Source: Rhizophagus clarus (Eukaryota > Glomeromycota > Glomeromycetes > Glomerales > Glomeraceae). From it: a stretch of DNA of 64,000 nt. Position numbers and translations under genes: made by a program. The notes beneath the pieces were generated by a model that did not search any database, was not told where the DNA came from, and saw nothing but the letters and a program-made list of their open reading frames with translations. Below, one piece after another: positions 23,085-35,350 of this stretch (positions are counted from its first letter, which is position 1; each line of letters opens with the position of its first letter). The stretch is taken from assembly GCA_015698045.1 (NCBI GenBank), contig BLAL01000193.1:1021001-1085000 (forward strand), read 5' to 3'.

Positions 23085-25350
23085 AAAAAACGATTTTTTT
23101 TTTAATCGTTTCAATTAAAAAAATAAAAAAAACTGTTTTTTTTAATCATTTAATTAAAGAAATAAAAAATAACGATTTTTTTTTTAATCTTTTCAATTAA
23201 AAACGAAAGAAAACTCAATTTTTTTTTCATTTTTTTTTTAATTAAAAGAAATGAAAAAAACGATGAATTTTAACGATTTTTTTTTAATCACTTTAACAAA
23301 AAAAGTCATTTTTTTTTTAATCATTTTAACGAAAATAATCATTATTTTTAAATGTTTTAATGGAAAATAATCAATTTTTTTTTTTTAATCGTTTTAACGA
23401 AAGAAAGTGATTTTTTAATCGTTTTAATTAAAAAAAAAACGAAAAGAATAATGCTTTTTTTAATTGTTTTAACAAAAAAAATCATTTTTTTAAATCTTTT
23501 TAACAAAAAAAATATTGTTTTAACGAAAAAATCATTTTTTAAAATCGTTTTAACAAAAAAAAATTGTTTTTTTAATCATTTTACAAAAATATTTATTTTT
23601 TTAATTGTTTTAATTAAAAAGAAACGAATTCTTTTTTGGCATTTTGATAATTTAAAAAAAAAACATTTTAAAAAAAAAAGAAAACCGATGCGAAGTCGCT
23701 AATTAATTTACTATCATAATAATTAATTTAATAAAAAAGATGCTTCACAACGTTTTTTTCGTAGTTTAATGGAAACATTGCGAAACTTTTTCTTGATGAT
23801 AAATGTTTGAAATTTAAGTATTATTAAAAAATGTAACGCTTATATGAGAAGCGAAATTTTGAAATATGTGATAACTGATATACGAATTTTTGACCAAAAA
23901 TTCGGTAGAAGTCCAAATTTGGAAATGAAGAATCCAAAAAATTTTTAATCTCCTTATTAGGAAACATGCTGAATTAAAAAATCGTTTTTTTTTCGACTTT
24001 TTTTAATCAAAACGTTTTACTTCATTTTTTAATTGAAACGATTTAAAAAAAATTGTTTTTTTCATTTCTTTAATTAAACGATTAAAAAAAAACGATAACT
24101 AAAACGATTAAAAAAACAATTAAAAAAAAAATCGTTTTTTTTAACTGAAACTATACTTTTCTGCGAATTAATTTTGGGCACTTATTTTTTTTGACGTAAT
24201 GATCAGATGATACTGTATATATTTTCAAAGCTGATACCGCTTCCTCATTGTTTTAAAGAGAAGTATTATTTATTTTTTAAAATCTCTAATAAAAAATGAA
24301 TTTTTAAATCATTTTAATAAAAAAAAAATGATTTTTATTCGTTTTTCTTAATCGTTTGTTTTAAATCGGTTTTAACGTTTTTTTTTATAAAAAAACAATT
24401 TTATCTTTAAAAAAAAAAAAAAAAAATGAATTAACAGTTTTTTTCTAAATCGTTTGATAAAAAGCGATATTAACGTCTTTCTAAGTCATTTAATTAAAAG
24501 ATGATTTTAAAAAACGATTTTAATCATTTTTCTTAATCGTTTGATGATTAAAAAACGATTTTAACGGTTTTTTCAATTAAGAAAAATCATTTAATATATA
24601 ATATATACGTAAATATTAAATTAAAAGAAAAAACGATTTTTTCTTTAATCGTTTTAACGAAAAAAAAAAATGATTTTTTCTTTAATCGTTTTAACGAAAA
24701 AAAAAAATGATTTTTTCTTTAATCGTTTTAACGAAAAAAAAAAAATGATTTTTTTTATAATCGTTTAACGAAAAACAACCGATTTTTTCTTTAATCGTTT
24801 TAACGAAAAAAAATGATTTTTTTTTCAACATTTTTTTTTTTTAATCATTTTAACAAAAAATCATTTTTTTTTAATCGTTTTAAACGAAAAAAATCATTTT
24901 AATTAAAAAAATGTAAAGAATGATTTTTTTATCGTTTAAAACGAAAATAATGATTTTTTTTAAATCGTTTTAACCAAAAAAACAAAAATAATATTTTTTT
25001 TTAATTGTTTTAACGAAAAAAATCATTTTTTTAAAATCATTTTAGCAAAAAAATAATCATTTTTTTAGTCGTTTTAATTAAAAAAAAAAATGAATGCTTT
25101 TTTGGCATTTTGATAATAAAAAAAAAAGTTTTTTATAATTAATTTATAATGAAAACGTTGCGAACTTTTTCTTGATGATAAATGATTGAAATCTAGATAT
25201 TATTAAAAAAATAACACTTATATGAGAGGCGAAATTTTGAAATATGTGATAATTGATATACGAATTTTGACCAAAAATTCGGTAAAAGTCCAAATTCGTA
25301 AATGATGAATCCAAAAAAATTTTAATCTCTTTATTAGGAAACATGCTGAA
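23085..25350. repeat. low-complexity satellite of the TTTAATCGTTTTAACGAAAA type
   Basis: About 2.2 kb built from alternating T-run, aatcgttttaacg and A-run words, so nearly every unit is self-complementary. In places units are regular: about 41-bp copies at 24630-24800. A non-satellite segment occurs twice in direct orientation, 23631-23973 and 25097-25350 (begins cttttttggcattttgataa, ends ttaggaaacatgctgaa). The whole block therefore grew at least partly by duplication of about 1.4 kb. The 83-codon open frame inside is a by-product of the repeat. Confidence 0.8.
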
Positions 25351-25351
25351 A

Positions 25352-25440
25352 GTTCATCATGGCATGCCCAAAGTATGCTTAAAGTTATGGAGAATGTTCC
25401 CCATGATCATGGGGAAAGTTGGGCATGCGCATGATGAAAG
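25352..25440. repeat. nested palindrome
   Basis: The 16-bp perfect palindrome CCCCATGATCATGGGG (25399-25414) sits inside larger arms ttcatcatggcatgccca (25353-25370) and tgggcatgcgcatgatgaa (about 25419-25437). It directly follows the satellite block and could be an element tip or a strong hairpin. Confidence 0.6.
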
Positions 25441-26329
25441 TTGAGCAACCTTTTTGTACCTACGGGATCGTCAATTAATTAACATAAAATTTTTAAAATG
25501 ATGGGTCATTTGTTCGAACAGAGCAGTTAAGAGTGCGTTGTAAAAAATCCATTTAAGTAAATGAACTTATTTTATAATTCTTTTAAGTGCTATCCGTGTG
25601 TTATAAATAACTAATAAATTGTGGGAAATCTATAAAATTTGTTCCTTGCAAAGTTCATCGTCTCCACTAGTGGAATTAAAAATAGAAATGAGATGGTATT
25701 AAATAAACCATTGATTTACGTTAGAACTTGTTAAGTTGACTGTCTATTAATTGATAATGCCATGAAATTTTTATTATACCTGTTATAAAAATAAAGATTA
25801 AAATTATTCTAAAATAACAATAAACAACTGTAGTTTGGTTATGAAAGCATCAGTTTTATAATCGAAATATAATGTTGTTTTTTTGGATCATTGTGTACTA
25901 TTACTACTATTACTATTACAATTATTATTATTGTTTATTATAATATCGCAGATAAAATTTTAGAAAATAGTAAATGGAAAATGGTTTGTAACGTCGTTGT
26001 GTTGTAAAAAAAAAAAAGTTATCAATTATGATTAATGATTTGACAACTTTATGTTTTTCCAAAATAATATCAACAAACAGATGATTTATGTTTGTCCAAT
26101 GATATTTTGCAAGAAGAACGTCATAAGTGGTTTTGGTATTAAATTGCATAAATATAATATTACATTGATTTGCATATAAGATTTTTTTTAATCATCATAT
26201 CAGCTATAAAAAATGCATGTAATATCACGGTAGCAATGTTTGACGTAAGTGACTAGTCCATTTTCGTGTGTGTATCTTGTTAAAGTGATCAAATATGTGC
26301 ATCCATACATAATAGTTATTAGGCACGAA
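25441..26329. other. AT-rich spacer, no gene
   Basis: No recognisable coding sequence. Short open frames (for example minus 25928-26149) have no family signal. Confidence 0.5.
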
Positions 26330-26566
26330 GTGCCAAATAAGTATTTCAGTGATTTCACAATGTACAGAACACATTTCTTGCCGAGCGTAAATCGGTAAAA
26401 CTCGGTAGAGGATAAAATGAAATAAAAACTATACCGCTGCACTCAAATCAATGCTCCAAATCTAATGATATTGCTTTTGCTTTATTCTGAGTTTTACCGA
26501 GGTTTGCCGAATGTAAATAAAAATGAATATGTCCCGTACATTATGAAATCAGCTGTAATTTGGCAA
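26330..26566. mobile_element. probable MITE with ~85-nt imperfect inverted arms
   Basis: The left arm (gtgccaaataa ... tgatttcacaatgtacag ... tcggtaaaactcgg) is mirrored by the right arm (gagttttaccgagg ... cgtacattatgaaatca ... atttggcaa). The whole 237 bp can fold as one long hairpin. No clear target duplication was found, so the boundaries are approximate. Confidence 0.55.
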
Positions 26567-26641
26567 ATCAAATTTGATTTGTTGGTCTAGGTTCCACAAA
26601 CTGATTAAATTTGATTCGCTACCAAGTGCCGAATAAGTGAT

Positions 26642-26703
26642 TTATCCGGTATCCCGCGATTTTTCTGCCTGATCAATTATAAAAATCACGTGATACCGGA
26701 TAA
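26642..26703. repeat. 62-bp hairpin with ~22-bp arms
   Basis: Arms ttatccggtatc..gcgattttt and aaaaatcacgtgataccggataa pair with two or three mismatches around an 18-nt AT-rich loop. It could be a transcription-terminating or processing hairpin or a tiny element. No adjacent gene explains it. Confidence 0.5.
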
Positions 26704-27350
26704 GTAAAAAATGTCAAAAATTAATGGGCTTTTAAGATACAAGATATGAAAAAATTTATGCAATAATAATTTATCTAAAATATCAGTATTTAAAAAACAG
26801 GTAAAATGGTTTTTTCAGAATTTTCTGGTAAAATGAAAGAAAATTTTTATGTGCTGTCATTTTAATTCTGTTTCACCAATAGTATTAACAGTTCAGGTAT
26901 GGGAATTTTGAACATGTACTTATTAAAATGATTTATATAATAAAGTAGAATAAAAAAATCATTAAATTAAATTAAATAATATAATAAATTGTAATATCGT
27001 TGAGAGGTGATGAACAAAGTGTTACATTAAGGCGTTATACTAAATACGTAATCGTGTCGCACTTAATTATTGATATAGTAAATTAATTTTTTTTTGTTAT
27101 AATATGTTTTCTATAATTTTATAAAATGAAAGTAAAAAGTGAGAAAGTAAAAAGAAAGAAAATGGTAAAAGATATAAATGAAAAGATGTAAAATTAATTG
27201 ATAATTTAAAAATATCCAAAGTGAACTAATATTTTCTCTTCTCCATCTCATCTAACAACTCTTTACTAATAAGAAAATTAAAAAAAAATTAGTAATATAC
27301 TCGAAAATAGAAAGTAAAAAAATATTATATAACATAAACAAATCTGATAA

Positions 27351-27746
27351 TTACACTATACTTTTGATCTCAGGATCATTATCAATGAAATCATCTATTG
27401 TTCTTCCAAATTCATTGAATGCATCATTAGAGTTTGGTTGATTTGTAAGAGTTGGTTGAGTTTCCTTGCTATACATGACTTGGAGTTTGTATAAAAGCTC
27501 GAAGAGTGGCTTATATTTGTAATAATTTGTTTTAAGATTCACCATTCCCGTCGTCTTCGCCATCTGATCTCTTTTGAACATAAAAAATGAATTTTGAGGA
27601 GTAGAGCTATTCGGAATGATAAGCTCTTCAATTGATAACGTGAATGAATACTTTAATTTTGAGGCAAGCTCTTTTATTTCTTGCATTAAAGATTCAGGAT
27701 CTTGGATAGTATCAACAAAAATAAATTTTGGCGATTGTTGAGACAT
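27351..27746 (-). CDS. small protein, possibly a divergent HMG-box protein
   Basis: A single open frame of 131 residues in a long gene-poor stretch. Residues about 35-68 (FTLSIEELIIPNSS, then TPQNSFFMFKRDQMAK) resemble the entry and first helix of fungal MATA_HMG-type boxes (an ELI..P leader, then P-N-S/A-F-hydrophobic-hydrophobic-R/K-R-D). The second helix is not evident. A later segment (KPLFELLYKLQVMYSKE) could stand for the third. The C-terminus is Asn/Asp-rich. If correct, it would be a DNA-binding protein of the nucleus, a family that is expanded in these fungi. It could also be a degenerate copy that no longer binds DNA, or an unrelated orphan. The start is the only ATG in frame near the upstream stop. 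Confidence 0.45.
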   Translation of the reverse strand: MSQQSPKFIFVDTIQDPESLMQEIKELASKLKYSFTLSIEELIIPNSSTPQNSFFMFKRDQMAKTTGMVNLKTNYYKYKPLFELLYKLQVMYSKETQPTLTNQPNSNDAFNEFGRTIDDFIDNDPEIKSIV

Positions 27747-28858
27747 TTTTTTATTAATGAGATTTAACGAGATTTAATGAGAGTAATTATTTAATTAGAA
27801 CTATATTTTTATATATTTGAGAGTTAATAAATTTAAGAAAAATAAAGCTAAGGAAATCTTGATCCTTTATATATTTGAAATTGGCAGGTAAAATATTCCG
27901 CCGTTATTTCGTCATTTTTACGATTTACTAGTATAACAACTTAAAGATAATTTGTTCATGTGTAGAAATATAATTTAGCTTGATACACATTTTTGTTGAA
28001 CACGTGCATATGAAATATTGAGATCATTTTATAACTACCAAATTAGTAATTATAGCTAAACCGCTTATTGGAAAGTGATTATGCTCTGGAGAAACATTTC
28101 CATGTGATTTGTTTTTCACTTTTGAGCTAATTTATTTAATAGTTTTAATTATTAATTATGTCACACAAATTTTTATTTTTCATGACCCAAACCGTAAGTA
28201 TCCATGTATACCCATGTATAAATCTTTTTTCTGATATACTAGTAATATTAACATAAATATGATAATTGTTTGTTGTTTCAGGTATACCCGAAGAGAAGAA
28301 ATGAGGGGTGTAACGAGATCGACAACGGAATTCGATAAGGAAATCTAGCCAATCAAATTTTTTGTTTTTTCCTTTGTTTCTTTAAACAACGAAGACCTAG
28401 ATCTGTGCAACTAAAGAACGGCCGATACCCCTTCCTTAGTTTCGCAATTCGACGTCCGAAATCGTTTGTTTGGATAAAAATGAGCTACAGATAGTCACGT
28501 GATCTGTTTGGTCTTTATTTCTAATAAATTGCCGCATACGAAATAAATATGATAAAACAGTAACTAAACAACTACTCTACTTTCATAGCATCAATGAGCT
28601 CGATGTTTTTTAAAAATTTTATATTATAATTATGAATATTTGGAATATTATATACCAAAATCCGTTGTAATCATAATGTGCGATCAAGGTCAATCACATG
28701 TTAGAAATTAAATCGCTGATCACTTTTCACAAATAAGATTATTAAATCATGTATTGACACATTACATTATAACGACTCCGTAAAAATCTTTTTGCATAAA
28801 ATAAAATAATTAAATATGACATCATTCAAAAATTGTGAGCGTGGCCGACTATCAATAC

Positions 28859-28912
<54 letters not shown>

Positions 28913-29478
28913 TATTAGAAATTAAGTGTTGTTTCTTTGTCTTAACGTTATGTCTCTTTTCTCTTAAATTAAAAATAAAATGATTGAAATTTGAACGTCT
29001 GTTGACTCAATTTTCTCATAAATGTTTTAAGCATACTGTCCGATAATTTCATTAGAGGAATTCGAAAGCTTATAAGACTTTATCCTGCCAGTCGGTTAAG
29101 ATTGAATCAGGATGATATAAGAATAAAATTAAGGTAAGGTCCCATTCCTACTATTGTATTAATTTTGTTTATTAATGTTTATATTAATACAAAATAAATA
29201 CCAAAGAATATTTACTTAAACAATATTAAAAATAAATAAAGAAATAAGTTATTATCATTAATTGTCGAAATATATCCAAATAAAAAATTTTGTTGGCAAA
29301 GAAAAGAAAAACAAGGCGAAAAGTTCTAATGATATTCTAAAAATGCACTTTTTCGTACTGTACATATTTGTTAATTAATATTAACCTTATAATAAATCGA
29401 AAAAATACACAGGCGTTAATTGGTAAATAAAAACTAAAAAGTATTATAAGACTTCATCGTCATTTTTAGAGAACTGTT
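27747..29478. other. AT-rich spacer, no gene
   Basis: No gene supported. Contains a run of 34 T followed by about a dozen A (28865-28911). Confidence 0.5.
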
Positions 29479-29482
29479 TTAA

Positions 29483-29966
29483 ACTTGGGTGCCGAAATAT
29501 TTCGGCTATATGCCGAAATCGAAATACATTTCGGCATATAACAATTTCGGAAATCCCAAATCCCAAACCATTTCCGAAATCCCAAATTCTAGTGTTTCCG
29601 TAATTTATAAAACTGTAAATTAATTTAATAACCCCATGTAATACATCAAACACGCATATCTTCTTGTTAGGTATGATGTGAGTATAATAGAAGCTAAAAT
29701 AAGGAATTTTCTTAAAGCTAATTAAGAAGCACTACCATTCATTTACAATTAAAATTTTTTTGTTTGTTGTCTATTCTTAATCTACATAAATATACTTATG
29801 GGTTTTTTGGGGTTTCGATAAAGGTTTGGGATTTCGGCAATAATTTGGGATTTTGACAATAGTTTGGGATTTGGGATTTGGGATTTTGTCGAAATTCCGA
29901 AACTATATTTCGGCATATGTCAAATCCCAAATATATTTCGGCATATACAGGTTTCGGCACCCAAGT
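29483..29966. mobile_element. 484-bp TIR element flanked by TTAA
   Basis: Ends ACTTGGGTGCCGAAA and TTTCGGCACCCAAGT are exact inverted copies, each bordered by TTAA (29479-29482, 29967-29970), as in TTAA-targeting (piggyBac-like) transposition. Subterminal zones repeat ATTTCGGCATAT and GGGATTTCGG words in both orientations. No coding capacity. The tips lack the usual piggyBac CCY start, so the superfamily call is tentative. Confidence 0.7.
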
Positions 29967-29970
29967 TTAA

Positions 29971-30730
29971 TTACTGTTTGTGTTAAAGATATGTCACTAC
30001 AATTATTTGGAACACAAAAAATCATTTGACAGACGATCACTAATAGTTAATTAAACGCGCGGGGCTCAAATTATTAAGCGTATAATAACCATATAAAACC
30101 CATTTCACTCATACGAGTGCGTATTATGTTAATAAATAAAACAAATAATAACTGTTAATGTTTACATTATGTTTTATTTAAAAATATACTGTACATTAAT
30201 TAACGTTTATCTTAGAATTTTAATGATTGCGTGCACATACTGCATAATTATATACTTCTAAGCAAAAAAAGATCTTGCTATTATATAAAGAAAGATTTTA
30301 TTATACCATCGTTACCAAACCATATTTAATGAATTTTCAAACTACTGTATTAAATATGACTTGACAAAAGCAAATAAAATTTTATTATTGCTCGTACCTA
30401 ACCTTATTTGCTACTCCTATACTTAATATTTTGTGTAACAAAATAATATTCATTATTACTAATACTATCCGCCGATAAGAACGACCAATTACACTAATTG
30501 CCACTATCAATTTGTCCTGTAGTTGATCGATAATTACCCATTGATCATTCCATTTTCATCTAATATCTTAATTTTATCTAGTGCTGTGATGTGACAAGTT
30601 GATAGCTTATTTTTTTTCGCTACGATTATTTATCGATCTCAGTCGATCAATTTACTCAGGTGATGACTCGTGATCGAATGACGAATTACTCGAATAAAAT
30701 TATCGTATGACGTAATTTATCTTTGGGCAA
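29971..30730. other. AT-rich spacer, no gene
   Basis: Nothing recognisable on either strand. Confidence 0.5.
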
Positions 30731-30965
30731 TCCTTATGAAAAAAAGAATGACCGGAAATTGTCGTTAAAAATGTCCGGAAAATTGGGAAAATATCCGAAA
30801 ATTTTCAATATCCGGACACTTTCTTGACACTAGACCCGAATCGTCATTCTTTATGGACATTTTCTAGAAAATCATAATGTTCAACGTCTGGAATATTGCA
30901 ATTTTTCCGAGGGCCGAATCATTTCCGGACATTTTCGACAACAATTTCCGGACATTCTTTTATGA
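30731..30965. mobile_element. degenerate short relative of the CCCTAT element family
   Basis: Ends tCCTTATGAAAAAAAGAATG and CATTCTTTTATGA are imperfect inverted copies. The inside carries several TCCGGACA/TGTCCGGA words in both orientations, as in the elements at 13253, 54549 and 55854. Target duplications are no longer recognisable. Confidence 0.55.
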
Positions 30966-31609
30966 ATTATTTTTTATATTAAAAAAATTTCGTCACATAG
31001 CGCTTATTGTTTATTAATAATTTTATTATGTATAATAATTGAAAGTATTATCCGTCATAAGACCTTATTGTATTATAACATATTATTATCCCTATAATAT
31101 TCTACATCGAATGTACTGTAAGGAAAAAAGTTTTTTAAATGAATTATTAATTTCTCCTGACTACCATGACCAACTGATGACTTGTAAATAAACGTTAATA
31201 AAAATTAATTATGTGCCAACTATACTAACAAAAAAGTTTTTTTACCATAAAAAGATCCAACGTGATTAAACGTTATGACTTAATATTTAGTCACATTTTT
31301 ATTAATTCATTGAATTAAACCAATCCATTCATTTACTAATTTCTTTATTTGATTAATGGCGGAAATTTCGGAGTTAAATAAGTAAAAAAAAAAAAAAAAG
31401 AATAACCCCTAGTAATACAGCAATATGTAAAAATGGTAAACAGAATGATATGCAGATCATTCCTTTTTAGTAATGAGAAACTTCGAGAATGAGCGTCGAT
31501 CTATTTTTACTTATCTATATAATATCGAGGCCGCTGAAATATTTTTTTTTTTCTGAAAAAAAAAAAAAAAAAAAAAGTTAATCATTAAATTTCAACATTT
31601 TAAATCACT
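30966..31609. promoter_or_regulatory. intergenic region and promoter of the kinase gene
   Basis: A TATA-like ctatataata lies at about 31515-31524, some 90 bp before the ATG. A run of about 20 A (31556-31576) lies close to the start codon. Similar A-runs precede several other start codons in the window. No other feature seen. Confidence 0.4.
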
Positions 31610-33154
31610 ATGGCAACTATTCGAGAAGATTTGATTTTTGCCACAATTCAAAAAGCATTTGCATTAAATAATTATAATAAGAACCTAGATAAACAATATA
31701 AATTTATGCGACAAACCATTCTTAAGGATAAATCACTTACAAAGGATGAAAAATTAGTAGCAATAAAAAAATTAAGTAAAAATCATGATATTGATAAAAT
31801 TCGTCATAATGAAGGAAAAAGGAGAATTTGTAATGACTGTGAAGAAGAATGTTTGGCAACTTTATATTGTGAATATTGTGTTAGAAATTATTTAAAACAG
31901 AAATTTTCATATTGGACATCTGGAAATAATGATGTTAATGATTTAATTCAGAAATGTCAAATGGAATCACTTGCTCCAAATAAGATAGTTGAATGGATTC
32001 CATATAAAAATATACAAAATATTAAATATTTAACTAGAGGTGGATTTTCCGAAATTTATACAGCGGAATGGATTGGCGGGCAATACTATGAATGGGATTC
32101 CATAAAACAACAATTAAAAAGATATGGAACTAGAAATGTTATATTAAAAAGACTAGAGAATGTTGAAAGTGCTAATAGAAGCTGGTTTGAAGAGGTTAGT
32201 AATATAATGATAATGGTATTTTAAAATCAAAATTTCGTAAAAACATTGAATATTTAACACCTTTAGATTTTATAGGCCAAATCTCACTTAATTATAAATA
32301 ACAAATGGTCAGAAATAGTACCCTGTTATGGTCTAACTCAAGATCCATCAGATGGAAGTTATATGCTTGTAATGAGAGAATTAGATACAAACTTAAGAGA
32401 ATATTTACGTCAAAACAAAAATAAACTCACATGGAAAGAAAAAATTAAAATTACTGTTGATATAATCGACGCCCTTAATAGAATTCATAAAGAAAATGTA
32501 ATTCATAGAGATTTACATTCGGGAAATATATTATATTTAAAATACACAAATTATTGGTTTATTAGTGATCTTGGATTTTGTGGACCCGCTAATAAACCAT
32601 TAAAAAGTATATACGGAAATCTTCCTTATATTGCACCAGAAATTATAATTGGAAAAGAATATACTAAAGCATCTGATGTATATAGTATTGCAATGTTAAT
32701 GTGGGAAATTTCGTCCGGGCAACCACCTTTTGCTAATTATGAAGACGAATATGATCTCGCAATTGATATTGTGAATGGTGTAAGACCAAAGATCGTACCA
32801 GGTACACCACCAAAATATAAAGAATTAATAGAAAGATGTTGGGATGCTGATCCAACAAAGAGGTATGATATTAATACATTATTAAATACAATTGATTGTA
32901 TTAATAAATCGTATTATCAAAATACACCAGATGGCCATAAAAATATGGTTAGTAAATTCTTAAAAAAATTTAAAAAAATTAATAATAAGTTGGATAATTC
33001 ACATAATTCGAAAATAATAAGCTATTATTCGTCAAGCAGTAAATTGCTTACAAGTAGAGTTTATCAATTTATTGATCTACCTGGGTCAGGAATAACAGAA
33101 GGTACTATACATTGGGATATTTTAAATTTTTTCCGAACATCGATTAAAATTTAA
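31610..33154 (+). CDS. protein kinase with Cys-rich leader
   Basis: Two exons, 31610-32194 and 32276-33154 (GTTAGT donor, TTATAG acceptor), give 487 residues. Residues 74-90 form a two-pair cysteine motif (CNDC ... CEYC), a probable zinc-binding knuckle. The kinase domain follows: Gly-rich loop RGGFSEIY (143-150), lysine K180 in VILK, catalytic HRDLHSGN (272-279), metal site DLG at 293-295 instead of DFG, and APE at 315-317. The key catalytic residues are present, so an active Tyr-kinase-like Ser/Thr kinase is likely. The tail (SYYSSSSKLLTSRVYQF) is typical, in my knowledge, of the large Glomeromycotina kinase family. Substrate unknown. The Sel1-kinase gene at 49727 shares the leader and fold. 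Confidence 0.93.
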
Positions 33155-35340
33155 GCTAATTTTTAACTATTATTTTTTTAAATAATTAATATAGAAGGGC
33201 AAGAAGGTAAATATCTTTATGTATTATAAATATATTTTTTAAAAAAAAACTTTTTTATAATTGACATTCTTAATTTATTTTCCAAAGCTTATCACAGCAA
33301 ACCTTATAGTTTTAATATTCCTGAAAATAGTGAGTATTTTTATCGATAATGCCTTTAAACGATTGTGTACAATATATAATTTCAAGTTAATGATTTCGAT
33401 AAAACAAATAATCATAGTAGAATAAAAGAATTTTTTAAAGGTAAATAGGTAAATATAACATTTTACTCACAACGAGTATAATTTATATTAATTTATATTT
33501 GAAAATATAAGAAATTGGCAAATATCGTCTAAAGTGTTTTAAAAAAATATACAGGTTCAAAATATAATAAGCGATTAACGTTTATATGTGTTTTAATATC
33601 GGAAAAAAACTAAATAAATATGATTACATTTAAGTTATGAAAGAGAATTGCAAAACATAAAGTAATTTCAATTATAATTTTGTAAACCATGCATAGATAT
33701 GTACAGTGTATATTCGAAGACTTCTAAATATTATATATTTCATAAATATAAGTGCTTTAAATAATTAATAGAAACATTCCAGTTAAAATAAAAAAGACTA
33801 AATAGAAAGAAAAAAATCTAATACATAGAAGAACTTCATGTTTTGTGTAAGAGAGTAAATTATATAATATTTCTTCCAATCTTGCCTTAGCTCCTTATTA
33901 GAAAAAATTTGATAATAATTTCAGTTTGAAGTGTTATTATTAGTTTAAATTTAATAGATGAAATATATTTCCACCACTACATCATGAATCATTTGTTTTC
34001 AGTAAGGACTAAATAATTTATAATGATATTTTAAATTTATAGAATAATCGTCCTAGAGGAAACAAAGATAATAATCAAGTTGTGGTATTTTATAATTGTA
34101 TAGATCTCTTGGGCTTTGCGACTTTTTATTAAATTCATTATATTAGAAATCATAAACCTCTAATTTTAAACAACGGTTACTCTTCTAGCAATAATAATAT
34201 TAGTGGATTCGTCTTATCTACAAATAAAATTCAAAAATAATTCGATCACGAACACGGCTTTAATCACAAAGTTTAAAATAATAACAATAAAAAACCCACG
34301 AAAAAATCATCTGGCTATTAACTAAAATAATGGGTTCTTTATCCTAGAATAGAATATTAACAGAAAAAGGAGTTTCAGAATGTAAATTACAATAAATGTA
34401 CATATTGGTTTCCAACCAATAATAATAGGCTACTTCAGAACTTATTGATCGTCCATTGTAAACTTTATGAAAATTCCTGTGATCGCGTGATGTCCTAACT
34501 TATTTAATGATAACTCGAAACTTAATATTTAGTGCTCGAACGAGTCGAGTCGAGCCGAGTCAAAATTATAATGTCTTTAATTTCGACACGGATCGGTTCA
34601 GGAAAACCGTTGATCGATTTATCCGGGTTAGAATCGTTCTAACGAAAACGATTTATCGACCGTCAAATGCCACTAATTTTTTTACGCTTTTCTTAATAAA
34701 TAAAAAAAAAAGTGAATGGACCTTTTTTTTTGACAAAAAAGAAAATTTCATTTATTTATCAAATCACGAAATTTACTTATTTTAACTAGATTAGGTTGAT
34801 ATTATGTGATGACGTCCCGTCTAATACTTTTAAGAGATCATTGAATTTGCCATTAATGAATAACAACAATAATAATAATAATAAAATAGTAGGTAATAAA
34901 AAGATACATTAACGAATTTAATTGATCAAATAGATGATAGTGAATTATGACGATAATAATAATTTGTATTATTAAATAAATTTTATCTTATATTATTAAA
35001 ATATAAAAATTTCGTTGTATTTGAAACGGACCGTCACATGCCATAAAAAAATACGTAATGTTGACTGTTAATGAGTAATTATGAGATTTATGTGACTATT
35101 AATTCCCAAGGCTGATAATAGATGACTCATACATGTATGATGTAAATTTCGGATATTTTTACATCATTGCAAGTTCATAATCAATCTTATTGTTCATTTA
35201 TTTAATATAATCCCCTTTTTTCATCGTTTATTTATTATTATTTTTTATAATTCCCCCTTTTTCCCGTCATTTATTTATTTTATAATTCCCCTTTTCCTCA
35301 TACATCGTTTATTTATTTATTCTTTCTGTTTATAATTTTT
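33155..35340. other. AT-rich spacer, no gene
   Basis: No gene supported. The stretch at about 34530-34560 (tagtgctcgaacgagtcgag) resembles a hAT-type tip, but no matching opposite end was found. Confidence 0.45.
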
Positions 35341-35350
35341 TTCTTTCTTT

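Noticed and set aside
23451..23702. 83-codon Lys/Phe/Ile frame
   Set aside because: By-product of the A-run/T-run satellite.
26200..26442. 80-codon minus-strand frame
   Set aside because: It runs across the foldback MITE at 26330-26566 and has no domain.
34520..34565. hAT-type tip tagtgctcgaacgagtcgag
   Set aside because: No matching inverted end or 8-bp duplication was seen nearby.
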